The position numbers were made by a program, and so were the translations under genes. DNA of 64,000 nucleotides, taken from Bacillota bacterium. GTDB lineage: Bacteria > Bacillota > Negativicutes > DSM-13327. The notes under the pieces were generated by a model. The model was not told the DNA's origin, did not search any database, and worked only from the letters and a program-made list of their open reading frames with translations. The first letter of the stretch is position 1, and each line of letters opens with the position of its first letter. Location of the stretch: the NCBI GenBank assembly GCA_017889585.1, contig JAGFZX010000010.1, positions 1-64,000 of the forward strand, read 5' to 3'. Shown piece after piece: positions 36,110 through 46,381 of this stretch.

Positions 36110-37294
36110 ATGTTAAGAGGAAAGAATATTGTTGTTGGAGTAGCAGGTGGCATTGCTGTTTATAAAGTGGTGGACATTGTTAGCCGACTTAAAAAACAGG
36201 GAGCTAATGTGTATGTTATTATGACTCATGCAGCGGCAAACTTTGTTACACCTCTTACTTTCCGTGAAATAAGTGGACATCCGGTAGTGGTAGATATGTG
36301 GACTGAGAGTACAAATTGGAATGTTGAACATATTGCTTTAGCGAATTTAGCGGATTTATTTTTGTTGGCTCCTGCCACCGCAAATATTATTGGCAAAATA
36401 GCCAATGGTATTGCAGATGATATGTTATCTACTACAATTATGGCTACCAAAGCTTCTGTAATACTAGCACCGGCCATGAATACAAATATGTATTTAAATC
36501 CTATTGTTCAGGGCAATATTTCTAAGCTCACTCAATTAGGGTATCATTTTATTGAACCAGGGTGTGGATCCCTGGCATGTGGTACAGAAGGAATAGGACG
36601 TTTGCCTGAACCAGAAGTTATTATTGCCAAGGTTATGGAAATATTTAAAGGTAAAAATGATTTAGTTGGTAAGAAAATACTCATTACAGCTGGTGGAACT
36701 CAAGAAGCGATTGACCCTGTACGGTATATTGGCAATCGCTCTAGTGGTAAGATGGGCTATGCTTTAGCTAAGGTAGCTGCAGCCCGAGGTGCTGAGGTTA
36801 TAGTAGTATCAGGACCTACACATTTATTGCCGCCATCTGGCGTTATAGTTAACTATGTTGAATCAGCTTCTCAAATGCGGGATGCGGTTTTGGCTCACTA
36901 TGCTGATAGTGATATTGTAATCAAAGCGGCAGCAGTGGCTGATTATCGTCCGCAAATCAAAAGTACCGATAAAATAAAGAAAAATAGTACCACATTAAAC
37001 TTGGTATTAGAAAAAACCCCAGATATCTTATTCGAGCTTGGGCAATTGAAAAAGCATCAGATATTGGTTGGATTTGCAGCTGAAACCCAGCAATTGCTAG
37101 ATCATGCCCAAGAGAAACTAACTAGAAAAAATTTAGATATGATTGTTGCGAATGATATTACAATGCCTGGTGCTGGATTTAATGTTGATACTAACATTGT
37201 TAAGTTGTTATATCGTGATGGTCATATGGAAGAACTGCCTAAGATGTCGAAAGAACAGTTGGCGGGGATTATTTTGGATAAAATTCGAGCATAA
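36110..37294 (+). CDS. coaBC: Bifunctional phosphopantothenoylcysteine decarboxylase / synthetase
   Basis: 394 residues, two coenzyme-A steps in one chain. The N-terminal CoaC flavoprotein (residues 1-180) has GVAGGIAVYKVVDIVSRL, the loop VEHIALANLADL with its catalytic His, and LAPAMNTNMYLNP. The C-terminal CoaB has ILITAGGTQEAIDPVRYIGN, SSGKMGYALAKVAAARGAEV and KAAAVADYRP. AGGAGG is the ribosome-binding site. A repeat begins 6 bases after the stop. Confidence 0.96.
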   Translation: MLRGKNIVVGVAGGIAVYKVVDIVSRLKKQGANVYVIMTHAAANFVTPLTFREISGHPVVVDMWTESTNWNVEHIALANLADLFLLAPATANIIGKIANGIADDMLSTTIMATKASVILAPAMNTNMYLNPIVQGNISKLTQLGYHFIEPGCGSLACGTEGIGRLPEPEVIIAKVMEIFKGKNDLVGKKILITAGGTQEAIDPVRYIGNRSSGKMGYALAKVAAARGAEVIVVSGPTHLLPPSGVIVNYVESASQMRDAVLAHYADSDIVIKAAAVADYRPQIKSTDKIKKNSTTLNLVLEKTPDILFELGQLKKHQILVGFAAETQQLLDHAQEKLTRKNLDMIVANDITMPGAGFNVDTNIVKLLYRDGHMEELPKMSKEQLAGIILDKIRA

Positions 37295-37299
37295 TATCA

Positions 37300-37376
37300 T
37301 AGAAAACTTGGCTTGTTCCAAGCCTTAGTTGCCCTTGCTTAGAATTAAGAAAGTGACATAATTTATTGATTCTGCA
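37300..37376 (+). repeat. Interspersed palindromic repeat, copy E
   Basis: GAAAACTTGGCTTGTTCCAAG then CCTTAGTTGCCCTTGCTTAG, AATTAAGAAAGTGACATAAT and TTGATTCTGC. Same order as copy C without the GCAGGCAGAA insert. It starts right after the coaBC stop and lies upstream of the S-box leader. Confidence 0.7.
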
Positions 37377-37445
37377 AAAAATGTTTGATTTTTTGAGTGT
37401 TTTAATTTAAAATTCAATTTAGTGAATTTAAAATTAATATGCACA

Positions 37446-37579
37446 TCAAGAGATGGTGGAGGGATTGGCCCTATGAAACCGCGGCAACCATTTGGAAATT
37501 CCAGAAACGGTGCCAATTCCTGCGGTATTATCCGTAAGATGGGAGAGTGAAGTTCGCACTCCCTTAGGGAGTTTTTTTA
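37446..37579 (+). promoter_or_regulatory. SAM-I riboswitch (S-box) of metK
   Basis: The S-box core is present in order: CAAGAGATGGTGGAGGGATT, GGCCCTATGAAACC, GCGGCAACC, GGTGCCAATTCCTGC, and GTAAGATGGGAGAG. A terminator (ACTCCC-TTAG-GGAGT and seven T, 37557-37578) follows. High S-adenosylmethionine would stabilise the aptamer and stop transcription before metK. Confidence 0.95.
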
Positions 37580-37602
37580 TTAGTAAGCAGGAGGTAGAGA
37601 TT

Positions 37603-38793
37603 ATGGAAAAGAAACGTGTATTATTTACTTCAGAGTCAGTTACAGAGGGTCATCCAGATAAAATGGCTGATCAGATTTCAGATAGTGTTCTTGATGCAAT
37701 TATGGCGAAAGATCCAATGGGTAGGGTCGCGTGTGAAACTCTTGTTACGACAGGACAAGTGCATGTTGTTGGCGAGATTACGACGAACTGTTATGTTGAT
37801 ATCCCTAGACTTGTACGCGAAACTATCAAGGAAATTGGATATACACGTGCTAAATTTGGTTTTGATGGTGATACTTGTGGGATATTGGTTTCGATTGGTG
37901 AACAGTCAGCTGATATTGCCATGGGTGTTGATAAATCATTAGAAGCTAAAAAAGGCGAAATTGATGATATTGAAGCTATCGGAGCTGGTGACCAAGGGAT
38001 GATGTTTGGGTATGCTACTAACGAAACTCCTGAATATATGCCTTTAACTATATCATTAGCACATAAATTAGCTCGTCGTTTAACTGAAATACGCAAAAAT
38101 GATGAAGTGGATTACTTACGTCCTGATGGAAAAACTCAGGTTACAGTTGAATATGAAGATGGTAAACCGATTCGTGTTGATACAATTGTTATTTCTACTC
38201 AGCATGGTCCTGAAGTTGAACTGTCAACAATTGAAAAAGATATGATTGAAAAGGTTATTATACCAATTGTTCCGGCAGATTTGTTAGATGAAAATACGAA
38301 GTATTACATTAATCCAACAGGTCGTTTTGTAATCGGTGGGCCACAAGGTGATGCTGGGCTAACAGGTCGTAAGATTATCGTTGATACATATGGCGGAATG
38401 GCACGTCATGGTGGTGGTGCATTCTCTGGTAAAGATTGTACAAAAGTAGATCGTTCAGCCGCTTATGCTGCTCGCTATGTAGCTAAAAATGTTGTTGCTG
38501 CAGGACTGGCTGATAAATGTGAAATTCAATTAGCCTATGCGATTGGTGTTGCTCAGCCAGTATCTATTATGGTGGAAACCTTTGGAACTGGGAAAATAGA
38601 GGAGGCTGCAATTGCTACGCTTATCAAGAAGCATTTTGACCTGCGTCCAGCTGGTATCATTAAAGCATTGGATTTGCGTCGTCCTATTTATCGTCAAACA
38701 GCAGCCTATGGTCATTTTGGTCGCACTGACATTGATTTGCCCTGGGAACATACAGATAAAGCCGATATTCTGCGCAAAGAAGCCAATCTGTAA
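37603..38793 (+). CDS. metK: S-adenosylmethionine synthetase
   Basis: 396 residues. Makes SAM from methionine and ATP. Signatures: [33 protein letters not shown], and [23 protein letters not shown] 37603 with AGGAGGTAG upstream; the upstream open frame lies inside the riboswitch terminator and is not coding. Controlled by the S-box at 37446. Confidence 0.98.
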   Translation: MEKKRVLFTSESVTEGHPDKMADQISDSVLDAIMAKDPMGRVACETLVTTGQVHVVGEITTNCYVDIPRLVRETIKEIGYTRAKFGFDGDTCGILVSIGEQSADIAMGVDKSLEAKKGEIDDIEAIGAGDQGMMFGYATNETPEYMPLTISLAHKLARRLTEIRKNDEVDYLRPDGKTQVTVEYEDGKPIRVDTIVISTQHGPEVELSTIEKDMIEKVIIPIVPADLLDENTKYYINPTGRFVIGGPQGDAGLTGRKIIVDTYGGMARHGGGAFSGKDCTKVDRSAAYAARYVAKNVVAAGLADKCEIQLAYAIGVAQPVSIMVETFGTGKIEEAAIATLIKKHFDLRPAGIIKALDLRRPIYRQTAAYGHFGRTDIDLPWEHTDKADILRKEANL

Positions 38794-38820
38794 ACGCGAA
38801 CTTTATATGTGATATATATA

Positions 38821-38890
38821 AGAAAGGGGACTCAGAGAGATCCCCCTTCTTTTACTTTTAGCACAAGACAAGTCTTCTTTATAGTATCAG
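38821..38890 (-). repeat. Possible diverged copy of the interspersed repeat, with hairpin
   Basis: The right part, GCACAAGACAAGTCTTCTTT, resembles the CTTGGC end of copies F and H. The left part is a hairpin (AGAAAGGGGA with TCCCCCTTCT) that can serve as the metK terminator. Assignment to the family is weaker than for the other copies. Confidence 0.35.
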
Positions 38891-38927
38891 CGTACATGCA
38901 TAAGTATGTATAGAAAACCCTATTTTT

Positions 38928-39009
38928 AACACAAAGATACAAAGCCGCTACTCGGATACAAAGACCACAAAGAAGATATTATAAAAATTCTCTTTGTGAC
39001 CTTTGTGTT
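38928..39009. repeat. Nested inverted repeat of ACACAAAG units
   Basis: AACACAAAG at 38928 pairs with CTTTGTGTT at 39001. Inside it CACAAAGA pairs with TCTTTGTG. Related CAAAG units repeat several times between them. It could fold into a long hairpin in the metK-priA gap. Confidence 0.5.
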
Positions 39010-39092
39010 TAACTTGGGTTTTACTCTCTGGGATTCAAAAGGACGTGTAACGTTTTCTTATATTGTGAATATCACAGTGAATGGTGGTAAAT

Positions 39093-41525
39093 ATGCAACA
39101 TATAGCCCAAATTTTAGTCAATGTTGGTACGAGAAGTATTAATAAAGCTTTTTCATATATTATTCCTGTGCACTTAGATTATGTTGGCGTAGGCTGGCGT
39201 GTATTAGTGCCTTTTGGCAATCGTAAATTAGAGGGTTTTATTATTGGCGTGACGGCTGAGGAGAATTCAGAGCAACCTGATTTGAAGCCTATTTTAGATA
39301 TATTGGATAATGATGTATGGTTTGATGATCATATGATGAACACAGCTAGGTGGATAAGTGAGTATTACGTGTGTAATTTGGTTGATGCTATGCGCTTATT
39401 CATTCCGGGAAAATCAGGAGTTAAAAGTATTACAACATATCGCACGAATAAAGGTATTGATATTGATTTGGTATTATCTGCTTTAGCGGCTAAATCAACA
39501 GAATATTGTCAGGTATTTATGTATATACATAAATACCCTACAATCAATTCAGCGAGATTGGAAAAACAATTTGGACCAACTGTTTTAAAAATAGTACGTT
39601 ATTTAGTGCGTAAACAAGTAGTAATAGGGGAAGCTGCTATTAAGAAAACAGCCTCTCATCGCTATAAAAATACAGTGCGCTTAGCAGCCAGTCATGAGGT
39701 CGCACATTCTTTTATTGATAGTTTTAGCCGAAAACCAGCACAATGCCGATTGTTAGCTTATTTAATAACTCATGACCAGTTAGCCTATGATGATTTTGAA
39801 AAGAACAACATCAGTCATGATGCTGTTAAAAAATTAATACAGATTGGTATGGTAGTCATTGAAAAAGTTCAGGTTATACGTGATAGCTATGCTAATATAT
39901 GTAAGGCAGCTACTCAGGTATCCTTAACCATAGAACAGGAGCAGGCCTTGAGATCAATTGTACCTAAAATGCAAGCAAAGGAATATCATTCTTTTTTGCT
40001 GCATGGTATTACTGGCAGTGGTAAAACCCAGGTTTATATTGAGGCTGTGGCAGTGGCTAGGCAGAATCATCGTCAGGCCATTGTTTTGGTGCCAGAAATT
40101 GCTTTGACTAGCCAAATTGTCGGACGTTTTAAGGCGAGATTTGGTGATGATGTGGTAGTTATGCATAGCAAATTATCTACAGGTGAACGTTATGATGCTT
40201 GGCAACGGCTGCGTACTAAGCAAGCTGGTATTGTTATTGGCGCACGTTCAGCAGTTTTTGCTCCTCTCCCGAATTTAGGAATTATTATTATGGATGAGGA
40301 ACATGAATTCACTTATAAACAGGAAGAAACGCCCCGGTATCATACTAGGCAAGTGGCCCTTACTAGAGCGCGCCTGGCAGGTGGAGTTGTGGTTATGGGG
40401 AGTGCTACCCCGGCAGTTGAAACCTATTATGAGGCATTAAATAATCAGCATACTATGTTATCTATGTCTAAGCGTATTGCTGATGCGGCTTTGCCAGAGG
40501 TTACCGTTGTTGATATGCGTGAGGAACTACGCCAGAAAAGACGCAGTGTTATATCTTTGCCACTTCAAGAACTACTAGCCGCGACCATAACCAACGGCCA
40601 ACAGGCTATTATTTTACTTAATCGTCGTGGTTATGCTACCTTTGTTATGTGTCGTGAATGCGGGCATATTGTCCGTTGCAAGCATTGTGATATTTCTCTT
40701 GTTTATCATTCGGTGGGCAATATACTGCGTTGTCATTATTGCCAGTCTATCGAAAAGACGCCTGATATTTGCCCAGCATGTAGTAGTCGCTACATTCGCT
40801 TTTTTGGTACAGGGACACAAAAGTTAGAAGAAAATTTAGTGAAGTTGTTTCCAAGTATACGCATTGTACGGATGGATCAAGATACTACTGGTGGTAAAAT
40901 GACTTATGATCGTATTTTAGAGGCATTTGCTAAGGGAGAATATGACGTGTTGCTTGGTACGCAAATGGTGGCAAAAGGCCATGATGTTAAAAATGTTACC
41001 GCAGTAGGTATTATCGCTGCTGATAGTATATTGAATCTGCCTGATTTTAGGGCTTCAGAACGTGTATTTGCTTTGCTGACCCAAGCTGCAGGCCGTGCAG
41101 GACGGGGGGATAAACCAGGCAAAGTAGTGGTGCAAACTTATAATCCGGAGCATTATGCAGTACGGGCTGGAGCTGAGCATGATTATCATACATTTTATCA
41201 AACCGAGATTGGTTATCGGAAAAGTCTTTGTTATCCGCCATTTGGACAAATACTTAAATTGACGATTCAAGCTGATCAGGAAAGTAAGGCTCGTGCTCAG
41301 GCGGATAAAATTATAAAAGAGTTGAAATCTATGTTGGATAATCCTCATAATAGTGAGGTAATAGGGCCTTTCCCTGCGCCAATTGCCAAAGTTAAGGATA
41401 TTTTTCGCATGAATATATTAATAAAAACAAATAATCTTGCTCCTGTGAAATCATATATTATATCAATGGGCCTGACAATGCGTCCTGATGTTATTATCGA
41501 TGTGGAGCCTATCAGTATAATGTAG
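39093..41525 (+). CDS. priA: Primosomal replication protein N' (PriA helicase)
   Basis: About 810 residues. Restarts stalled replication forks. The N-terminal DNA-binding domain leads to the helicase core: Walker A HGITGSGKTQVYIEA, IIMDEEHEFTYKQE, and GSATPAVE. A double zinc module follows (CRECGHIVRCKHC, then RCHYC and CPAC), then QAAGRAGRGDKPGKVVVQTY. ATG 39093 has GGTGG 6 bases upstream; ATG 39081 is in frame but has no site. Confidence 0.95.
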   Translation: MQHIAQILVNVGTRSINKAFSYIIPVHLDYVGVGWRVLVPFGNRKLEGFIIGVTAEENSEQPDLKPILDILDNDVWFDDHMMNTARWISEYYVCNLVDAMRLFIPGKSGVKSITTYRTNKGIDIDLVLSALAAKSTEYCQVFMYIHKYPTINSARLEKQFGPTVLKIVRYLVRKQVVIGEAAIKKTASHRYKNTVRLAASHEVAHSFIDSFSRKPAQCRLLAYLITHDQLAYDDFEKNNISHDAVKKLIQIGMVVIEKVQVIRDSYANICKAATQVSLTIEQEQALRSIVPKMQAKEYHSFLLHGITGSGKTQVYIEAVAVARQNHRQAIVLVPEIALTSQIVGRFKARFGDDVVVMHSKLSTGERYDAWQRLRTKQAGIVIGARSAVFAPLPNLGIIIMDEEHEFTYKQEETPRYHTRQVALTRARLAGGVVVMGSATPAVETYYEALNNQHTMLSMSKRIADAALPEVTVVDMREELRQKRRSVISLPLQELLAATITNGQQAIILLNRRGYATFVMCRECGHIVRCKHCDISLVYHSVGNILRCHYCQSIEKTPDICPACSSRYIRFFGTGTQKLEENLVKLFPSIRIVRMDQDTTGGKMTYDRILEAFAKGEYDVLLGTQMVAKGHDVKNVTAVGIIAADSILNLPDFRASERVFALLTQAAGRAGRGDKPGKVVVQTYNPEHYAVRAGAEHDYHTFYQTEIGYRKSLCYPPFGQILKLTIQADQESKARAQADKIIKELKSMLDNPHNSEVIGPFPAPIAKVKDIFRMNILIKTNNLAPVKSYIISMGLTMRPDVIIDVEPISIM

Positions 41526-41611
41526 AGGTTTTGCTTAATAGAAAGCATGGATTTTTACATGTTTTTATGATAGAATTTGGCATGATTTATTAAAAATTAA
41601 GGAGGGCTATA

Positions 41612-42064
41612 ATGAGCATTCTGGGAATTAGAAAAGCTGGAGATAAGATATTAAAGGAAAAAGCCCAGCCAGTAATAAAAATTGATAAAAAAATTAAAAA
41701 ACTCCTTGATGAGATGGCAGAAACTATGGATAATGCTGATGGAGTCGGACTCGCTGCCCCTCAAGTAGGCGTATCCCTGAGGGTTATTATTATTGATGTA
41801 GGTGAGGGGTTAATTGAACTTATAAATCCAGTGATCACCAAAAGTGAAGGCTCAGAACGCGGTAATGAAGGCTGTTTGAGTATTCCAGGAGTATTTGGTG
41901 AAGTCGAGCGATATACTGAAGTTACAGTAGAAGGATTAAATCGCTTTGGTAAGAAGGTGAATATCACAGGAACTGGCTTGCTAGCTAGAGCCTTGCAACA
42001 TGAAATTGATCATCTTGAGGGCATATTATTTATTGAAAAAGCACAAACCATTCATAAGGGGTAA
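41612..42064 (+). CDS. def: Peptide deformylase
   Basis: 150 residues. Removes the formyl group from nascent N-termini. The three motifs are [19 protein letters not shown] and [13 protein letters not shown], with the Cys and two His as metal ligands. AGGAGGG precedes ATG. The stop runs into the fmt region, the def-fmt pair conserved widely. Confidence 0.97.
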   Translation: MSILGIRKAGDKILKEKAQPVIKIDKKIKKLLDEMAETMDNADGVGLAAPQVGVSLRVIIIDVGEGLIELINPVITKSEGSERGNEGCLSIPGVFGEVERYTEVTVEGLNRFGKKVNITGTGLLARALQHEIDHLEGILFIEKAQTIHKG

Positions 42065-42069
42065 TGAGA

Positions 42070-43011
42070 ATGTCAGATTTACGTGTGGTATTTATGGGGA
42101 CGCCAGATTTTGCCGTCCCGTGTTTAGATATGTTAGTTGCAAAACAGTATAATATTGTCGCAGTCGTCTCCCAACCTGACCGTCCCAAAGGCCGGGGGCA
42201 AAATTTGGCTCAGTCTCCTGTAAAGCAAGCGGCATTAGCCTATGGTCTGACTGTACTACAACCGAATAAAGTAAAAGAGGCTGATTTTCAAACAGAGTTA
42301 TCTTTGTTAAAGCCTGATCTGATTATTGTAGTGGCATTTGGGCAGCTATTACCTAAAGCTATATTAGACTTACCGCCACTAGGCTGTATTAATGTACATG
42401 CTTCATTGTTACCTTATTATCGCGGTGCTGCACCGATTCATTGGGCAGTAATTAATGGAGAACAAGTAACTGGTGTTACGACGATGTATATGGATGTGGG
42501 CATGGATACTGGTGATATGATTTTAAAAGATGAAGTGCAGATTGCAGAGTATGAAACAACAGGCATGATCCATGATAAACTAAAAGAAAGTGGTGCTAAA
42601 TTACTGAGTGAAACAATACAACTAATTGCTACAGATAAGGCTCCGCGCACTGCGCAAAATCATGAATCTGCTACCTATGCGACCATGCTGAATAGAGAAG
42701 TGGAGGCAATTGACTGGCAAAAATCAGCCAATGATATTCATAACTTAGTGCGCGGACTTAATCCTTGGCCTGGTGCTTACTGCTCTTATCAAGATAAAAA
42801 TTTAAAAATTTGGCAGACTAGAACGTATGAGAAAGATGCACCGATTACTAAGCCTGGTAAAATCGTAAAAATAACCGCTGATGGTTTTGTTGTAGAAACT
42901 GGACAGGGGATGTTGGAAGTATTAGAAGCTCAGCCAGCTAGTAAACGCCGGATGAGCGCTAAAGATTTTGTGTGCGGTTATGGCATCGCTGTGGGCGATA
43001 TATTGGGATAG
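42070..43011 (+). CDS. fmt: Methionyl-tRNA formyltransferase
   Basis: 313 residues. Formylates initiator Met-tRNA. N-terminal VVFMGTPDFAVPCLDML, the catalytic HASLLPYYRGAAPIHWAVIN, and the C-terminal domain (VRGLNPWPGAYC). ATG 42070 lies 8 bases after AAGGGG; ATG 42064, overlapping the def stop, is too close to that site. Confidence 0.96.
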   Translation: MSDLRVVFMGTPDFAVPCLDMLVAKQYNIVAVVSQPDRPKGRGQNLAQSPVKQAALAYGLTVLQPNKVKEADFQTELSLLKPDLIIVVAFGQLLPKAILDLPPLGCINVHASLLPYYRGAAPIHWAVINGEQVTGVTTMYMDVGMDTGDMILKDEVQIAEYETTGMIHDKLKESGAKLLSETIQLIATDKAPRTAQNHESATYATMLNREVEAIDWQKSANDIHNLVRGLNPWPGAYCSYQDKNLKIWQTRTYEKDAPITKPGKIVKITADGFVVETGQGMLEVLEAQPASKRRMSAKDFVCGYGIAVGDILG

Positions 43012-43023
43012 AGGTGAATGTTC

Positions 43024-43809
43024 ATGATTGAGGTGATTGCTCGTCCTAAGAAACGACTGTTTTTAGCACTGATACTTGCCAGTTTGTGTTTAGCCACTCT
43101 TTCTACATATGGATTATGGATGGTAAGTTTTCCCGGACTGGCAAACATTAGTGCCTATTTACCAGTTATTTTGGGAATATTATTGGCAGTGGTGTTGTTG
43201 TCGATTGGGATTGGAGTTGGTGGTATTATTTTAACAATCTTAGGTTTTTCCACCTTATCATTTTTCCAAGGACCAGCTTGGTCGTCCATTCAGTTGTTAT
43301 TTCCTCTAGCCATTAGAATTGGCAAATGTTTTGATGTAGAAAAAGAACGAGTAGAACGTTCTTTTATTGAGGTCAGTAATCATTTGATTCATGCAAAATG
43401 TATTAAAGTTAAACCTGATAATTTATTAATTCTGACACCCCATTGTATTCAGCAGGAGTCTTGTCAGTTTAAAGTGACCCATGATATAGGGAATTGCCGC
43501 CAGTGTGGTGCTTGTCAGGTAGGTGAATTGTTAAATATTTCCAGGAAATATGGTGTGCATGTAGCAATTTCTACTGGTGGAACACTCGCCCGTAAGATTA
43601 TTAAGACTCTAAGGCCCCATGCTGTTTTGGCTATTGCCTGCGAACGAGATTTGACTAGCGGTATTCAAGATGTTTTTCCGCTACCAGTGATTGGTGTTTT
43701 AAATGAACGGCCTAATGGTCCATGTTGCAATACCAGAATTGATATTAAGCGAGTGGAAAAGGCGGTACAAGACTTTATTGCGGAATCAGAAAGTAGAACC
43801 CTTTCTTGA
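43024..43809 (+). CDS. DUF116 family membrane protein
   Basis: 261 residues. Two or three hydrophobic segments (about residues 10-85) are followed by a soluble cysteine-rich domain: CIKVKPDNLLILTPHCIQ, then CRQCGACQVG, LAIACERDLTSG and CCNTRIDIKRVEKAV. This is DUF116, a family of unknown function often found between fmt and rsmB. The cysteine pattern suggests a metal or Fe-S site. ATG 43024 is 7 bases after GAGGTGA. The last two codons and the stop lie inside repeat copy F. Confidence 0.88.
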   Translation: MIEVIARPKKRLFLALILASLCLATLSTYGLWMVSFPGLANISAYLPVILGILLAVVLLSIGIGVGGIILTILGFSTLSFFQGPAWSSIQLLFPLAIRIGKCFDVEKERVERSFIEVSNHLIHAKCIKVKPDNLLILTPHCIQQESCQFKVTHDIGNCRQCGACQVGELLNISRKYGVHVAISTGGTLARKIIKTLRPHAVLAIACERDLTSGIQDVFPLPVIGVLNERPNGPCCNTRIDIKRVEKAVQDFIAESESRTLS

Positions 43810-43858
43810 TTCCAAGTAAGGGCAACTAAGGCTTGCTGCAAGCTAAGTTTTCTTTACC
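43801..43858 (-). repeat. Interspersed palindromic repeat, copy F
   Basis: On the reverse strand: AAAGAAAACTTAGCTTGCAG, CAAGCCTTAGTTGCCCTTAC, TTGGAATCAAGAAAG. It ends inside the DUF116 gene, whose TGA at 43807-43809 comes from the repeat. Confidence 0.65.
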
Positions 43859-43885
43859 TAATATGTAAATAGAGAAGGTGTTTTT

Positions 43886-45226
43886 TTGGATGCTAGAGAA
43901 GTAGCTCTCAAAATTATTAATGATGTAGTGAACAATAATGCTTATGCTAATATAGCTTTAGCACGGGAAATTAACCGCCAAAAACTTTCTGATCAAGATC
44001 GTCGATTTATTACTGAACTGGTATATGGAACAATTAAGGCAAAGGCAACCTTGGATTGGATGATCAGTTTTTATATAAACAGGCCAATCGATAAAATAGC
44101 GCCAGTTATTTTAAATATTTTACGCATAGGCATGTATCAAATGTTTTTTTTGTCAAAGATACCTGTATCGGCAGCTTGTAATCAAGCTGTGGAATTGACT
44201 AAAAAATATGGACATCTTGGTACTGTCAAGTTTGTAAATGCGGTACTGCGAAATGCTGGTCGTACTCCTGAAAAAATAGTGTATCCAGATAAACAGAAGC
44301 AAATAGTCAAGTTTTTAGCGTTAACGTATTTTCACCCTGAATGGTTAGTGTCTAGGTGGGTAAAAAGACTCGGGGCTGAAGGGGCTGAGGAATTATGCCG
44401 GATTAATAACATGACACCTCTCCTGTGCTTGCGCACCAATACATTGAAGAATACCCGTGATGAACTACTGACTATTCTAGAAGGTGAAGGTTTCATAGCT
44501 GAACCTTCAACGTGGACTCCCGAAGGCATTGTATGTCACAGTTCGCCGGCTCTTAGTACATTGAAATCTTTACATGAGGGATTATTTCAAATACAAGATG
44601 AGAGTTCTATGTTAGTTGCTCATGTTCTAGGGTCTCAGCCAGGAGAGTTTATTATTGATGCTTGCGCTGCACCAGGAGGTAAAAGTACTCATATCGGGGC
44701 TTTGATGCAAAATAAAGGACATATATTATCTATTGATATACATGAACATAAATTGGCTCTGATTCAGGAAAATGCCCAGCGATTAGGTATTAGTATTATC
44801 GAAACCGCGCTACTCAATGCCACAACAATTGGCAGTCAGTATCTCGGCAAAGCAGATCGGGTACTTGTTGATGCGCCTTGTTCTGGACTTGGGGTTTTGC
44901 GGCGTAAGGCTGATTCACGGTGGCGCAAAGAGGAGTCCATGTTACAAGAATTACCAATATTACAAAAGGCAATTCTACACAGTGCTGCTGATTGTGTAAA
45001 AGTAGGTGGCATTTTAGTATATAGTACTTGTACAACAGAGCCTGAAGAAAATCAAGCAGTTGTAGAAAGTTTCCTTCATGATAGACAAGATTTCGTGTTG
45101 CAAAAGACAAGTAGCTTTCTCCCTGCTCTCGGTCATGATGCTGATATGGTTCAGTTATGGCCTCATATTGATCATGTGGATGGTTTCTTCATTGCAAGAT
45201 TAACGCGAGTGAATATAGGTGATTGA
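43886..45226 (+). CDS. rsmB: 16S rRNA (cytosine-967-C5)-methyltransferase RsmB
   Basis: 446 residues. The N-terminal NusB-like domain (AREVALKIINDVVNNNAYAN, RRFITELVYGTIK) precedes a SAM-dependent methyltransferase with DACAAPGGKSTHIGAL, VDAPCSGLGVLRRKADSRW (catalytic Cys), and YSTCTTEPEENQAVV (second Cys). TTG start at 43886 with GAGAAGGTG upstream. The stop overlaps the rlmN region, so translation is coupled. Confidence 0.96.
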   Translation: MDAREVALKIINDVVNNNAYANIALAREINRQKLSDQDRRFITELVYGTIKAKATLDWMISFYINRPIDKIAPVILNILRIGMYQMFFLSKIPVSAACNQAVELTKKYGHLGTVKFVNAVLRNAGRTPEKIVYPDKQKQIVKFLALTYFHPEWLVSRWVKRLGAEGAEELCRINNMTPLLCLRTNTLKNTRDELLTILEGEGFIAEPSTWTPEGIVCHSSPALSTLKSLHEGLFQIQDESSMLVAHVLGSQPGEFIIDACAAPGGKSTHIGALMQNKGHILSIDIHEHKLALIQENAQRLGISIIETALLNATTIGSQYLGKADRVLVDAPCSGLGVLRRKADSRWRKEESMLQELPILQKAILHSAADCVKVGGILVYSTCTTEPEENQAVVESFLHDRQDFVLQKTSSFLPALGHDADMVQLWPHIDHVDGFFIARLTRVNIGD

Positions 45227-45228
45227 GT

Positions 45229-46281
45229 ATGAAAATTGATATTTTTGGTATGTTTGTCCATGAAATAGCGGCTTCAATTCAGCCCTATGGTTTGCCCAAA
45301 TTCCGTGCGGAACAAATTGCAAAATGGATATATCAGCATGGTGTAGATGATTTTGAAAATATGACTAATTTATCTAAAGATCACCGAGTGTTGCTCGCAG
45401 AACACTTTGTAATTCATACAGCGCTAGCTCAAGCAATTGAGAAATCCACTGATGGTAAAACCAGTAAATATTTATTAAGGTTCCATGATGGCATGGCAGT
45501 AGAAACTGTACTCATGCGTCAGCCTTATGGTAATAGTGTTTGCGTATCCACTCAGGTTGGGTGCGCTATGGGTTGTGTGTTTTGTGCTTCTACATTGAAT
45601 GGCATTACGAGAAATTTAACTGCAGGCGAAATTTTAGCCCAAGTTCTGTATGTGAATAAGCTCTTACAGCAAGAACAGGCTCATGTGAATACTATTGTCA
45701 TTATGGGATCTGGCGAGCCCTTAGCTAATTATAATCATGTAGTGAAATTTATGCGTGTGATTCATGCAGATTATTGCCTTAATATTAGTTACCGCAGTAT
45801 TACTTTATCCACATCGGGTTTGGTACCGGAAATAGATCAATTAGCGAATGAAGGGTTACCAGTGACCTTATCGATTTCATTACATGCACCTAATAATGAA
45901 ATTCGTTCAGAGTTAATGCCGATCAATAACCGATATCCATTAGTAGAGGTAATGGCGGCAGCTAATCGTTATGCACAGCAGACAGGTAGGCAGGTTACTT
46001 ATGAATATATACTCATTGCTGATGTGAATGATCAGGCACAACATGCTAAGCAATTAGCCACATTAATGAGAGGGCGACTAGCAAATGTAAATCTGATTCC
46101 TGTTAATTCAGTCATTGAGCGGGGATTATTACGGCCTAGCAATAAGCAAGTACAACTCTTTGAACAAATTCTTCTGGAACGAAAAATAAATGTTACAGTG
46201 CGACGTGAAATGGGAAGCGATATCTTGGCTGCCTGTGGACAGCTTCGACATAAAGTATTAAACGAAATTAATATTGACTGA
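45229..46281 (+). CDS. rlmN: 23S rRNA (adenine-2503-C2)-methyltransferase RlmN
   Basis: 350 residues, radical SAM methyltransferase acting on A2503 of 23S rRNA (and A37 of some tRNAs). The cluster is QVGCAMGCVFCASTLNG (C-x3-C-x2-C), with MGSGEPLANY and, near the end, VRREMGSDILAACGQLR holding the methyl-carrying Cys. ATG 45229 sits 6 bases after AGGTGATT; TTG 45223 is an alternative. It ends the priA-rlmN run. Confidence 0.96.
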   Translation: MKIDIFGMFVHEIAASIQPYGLPKFRAEQIAKWIYQHGVDDFENMTNLSKDHRVLLAEHFVIHTALAQAIEKSTDGKTSKYLLRFHDGMAVETVLMRQPYGNSVCVSTQVGCAMGCVFCASTLNGITRNLTAGEILAQVLYVNKLLQQEQAHVNTIVIMGSGEPLANYNHVVKFMRVIHADYCLNISYRSITLSTSGLVPEIDQLANEGLPVTLSISLHAPNNEIRSELMPINNRYPLVEVMAAANRYAQQTGRQVTYEYILIADVNDQAQHAKQLATLMRGRLANVNLIPVNSVIERGLLRPSNKQVQLFEQILLERKINVTVRREMGSDILAACGQLRHKVLNEINID

Positions 46282-46342
46282 GGCTTTTGGTATCAGGTTA
46301 AACAGAGAGCTCTTTTTCAGCAGGAAACGGTGGATTATTGAT

Positions 46343-46381
46343 AAAAGATCTACAAGCATGTTCTGACTTGTAGATCTTTTT
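46343..46381 (+). terminator. Terminator of rlmN
   Basis: AAAAGATCTACAAG pairs perfectly with CTTGTAGATCTTTT, then more T. Confidence 0.9.
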
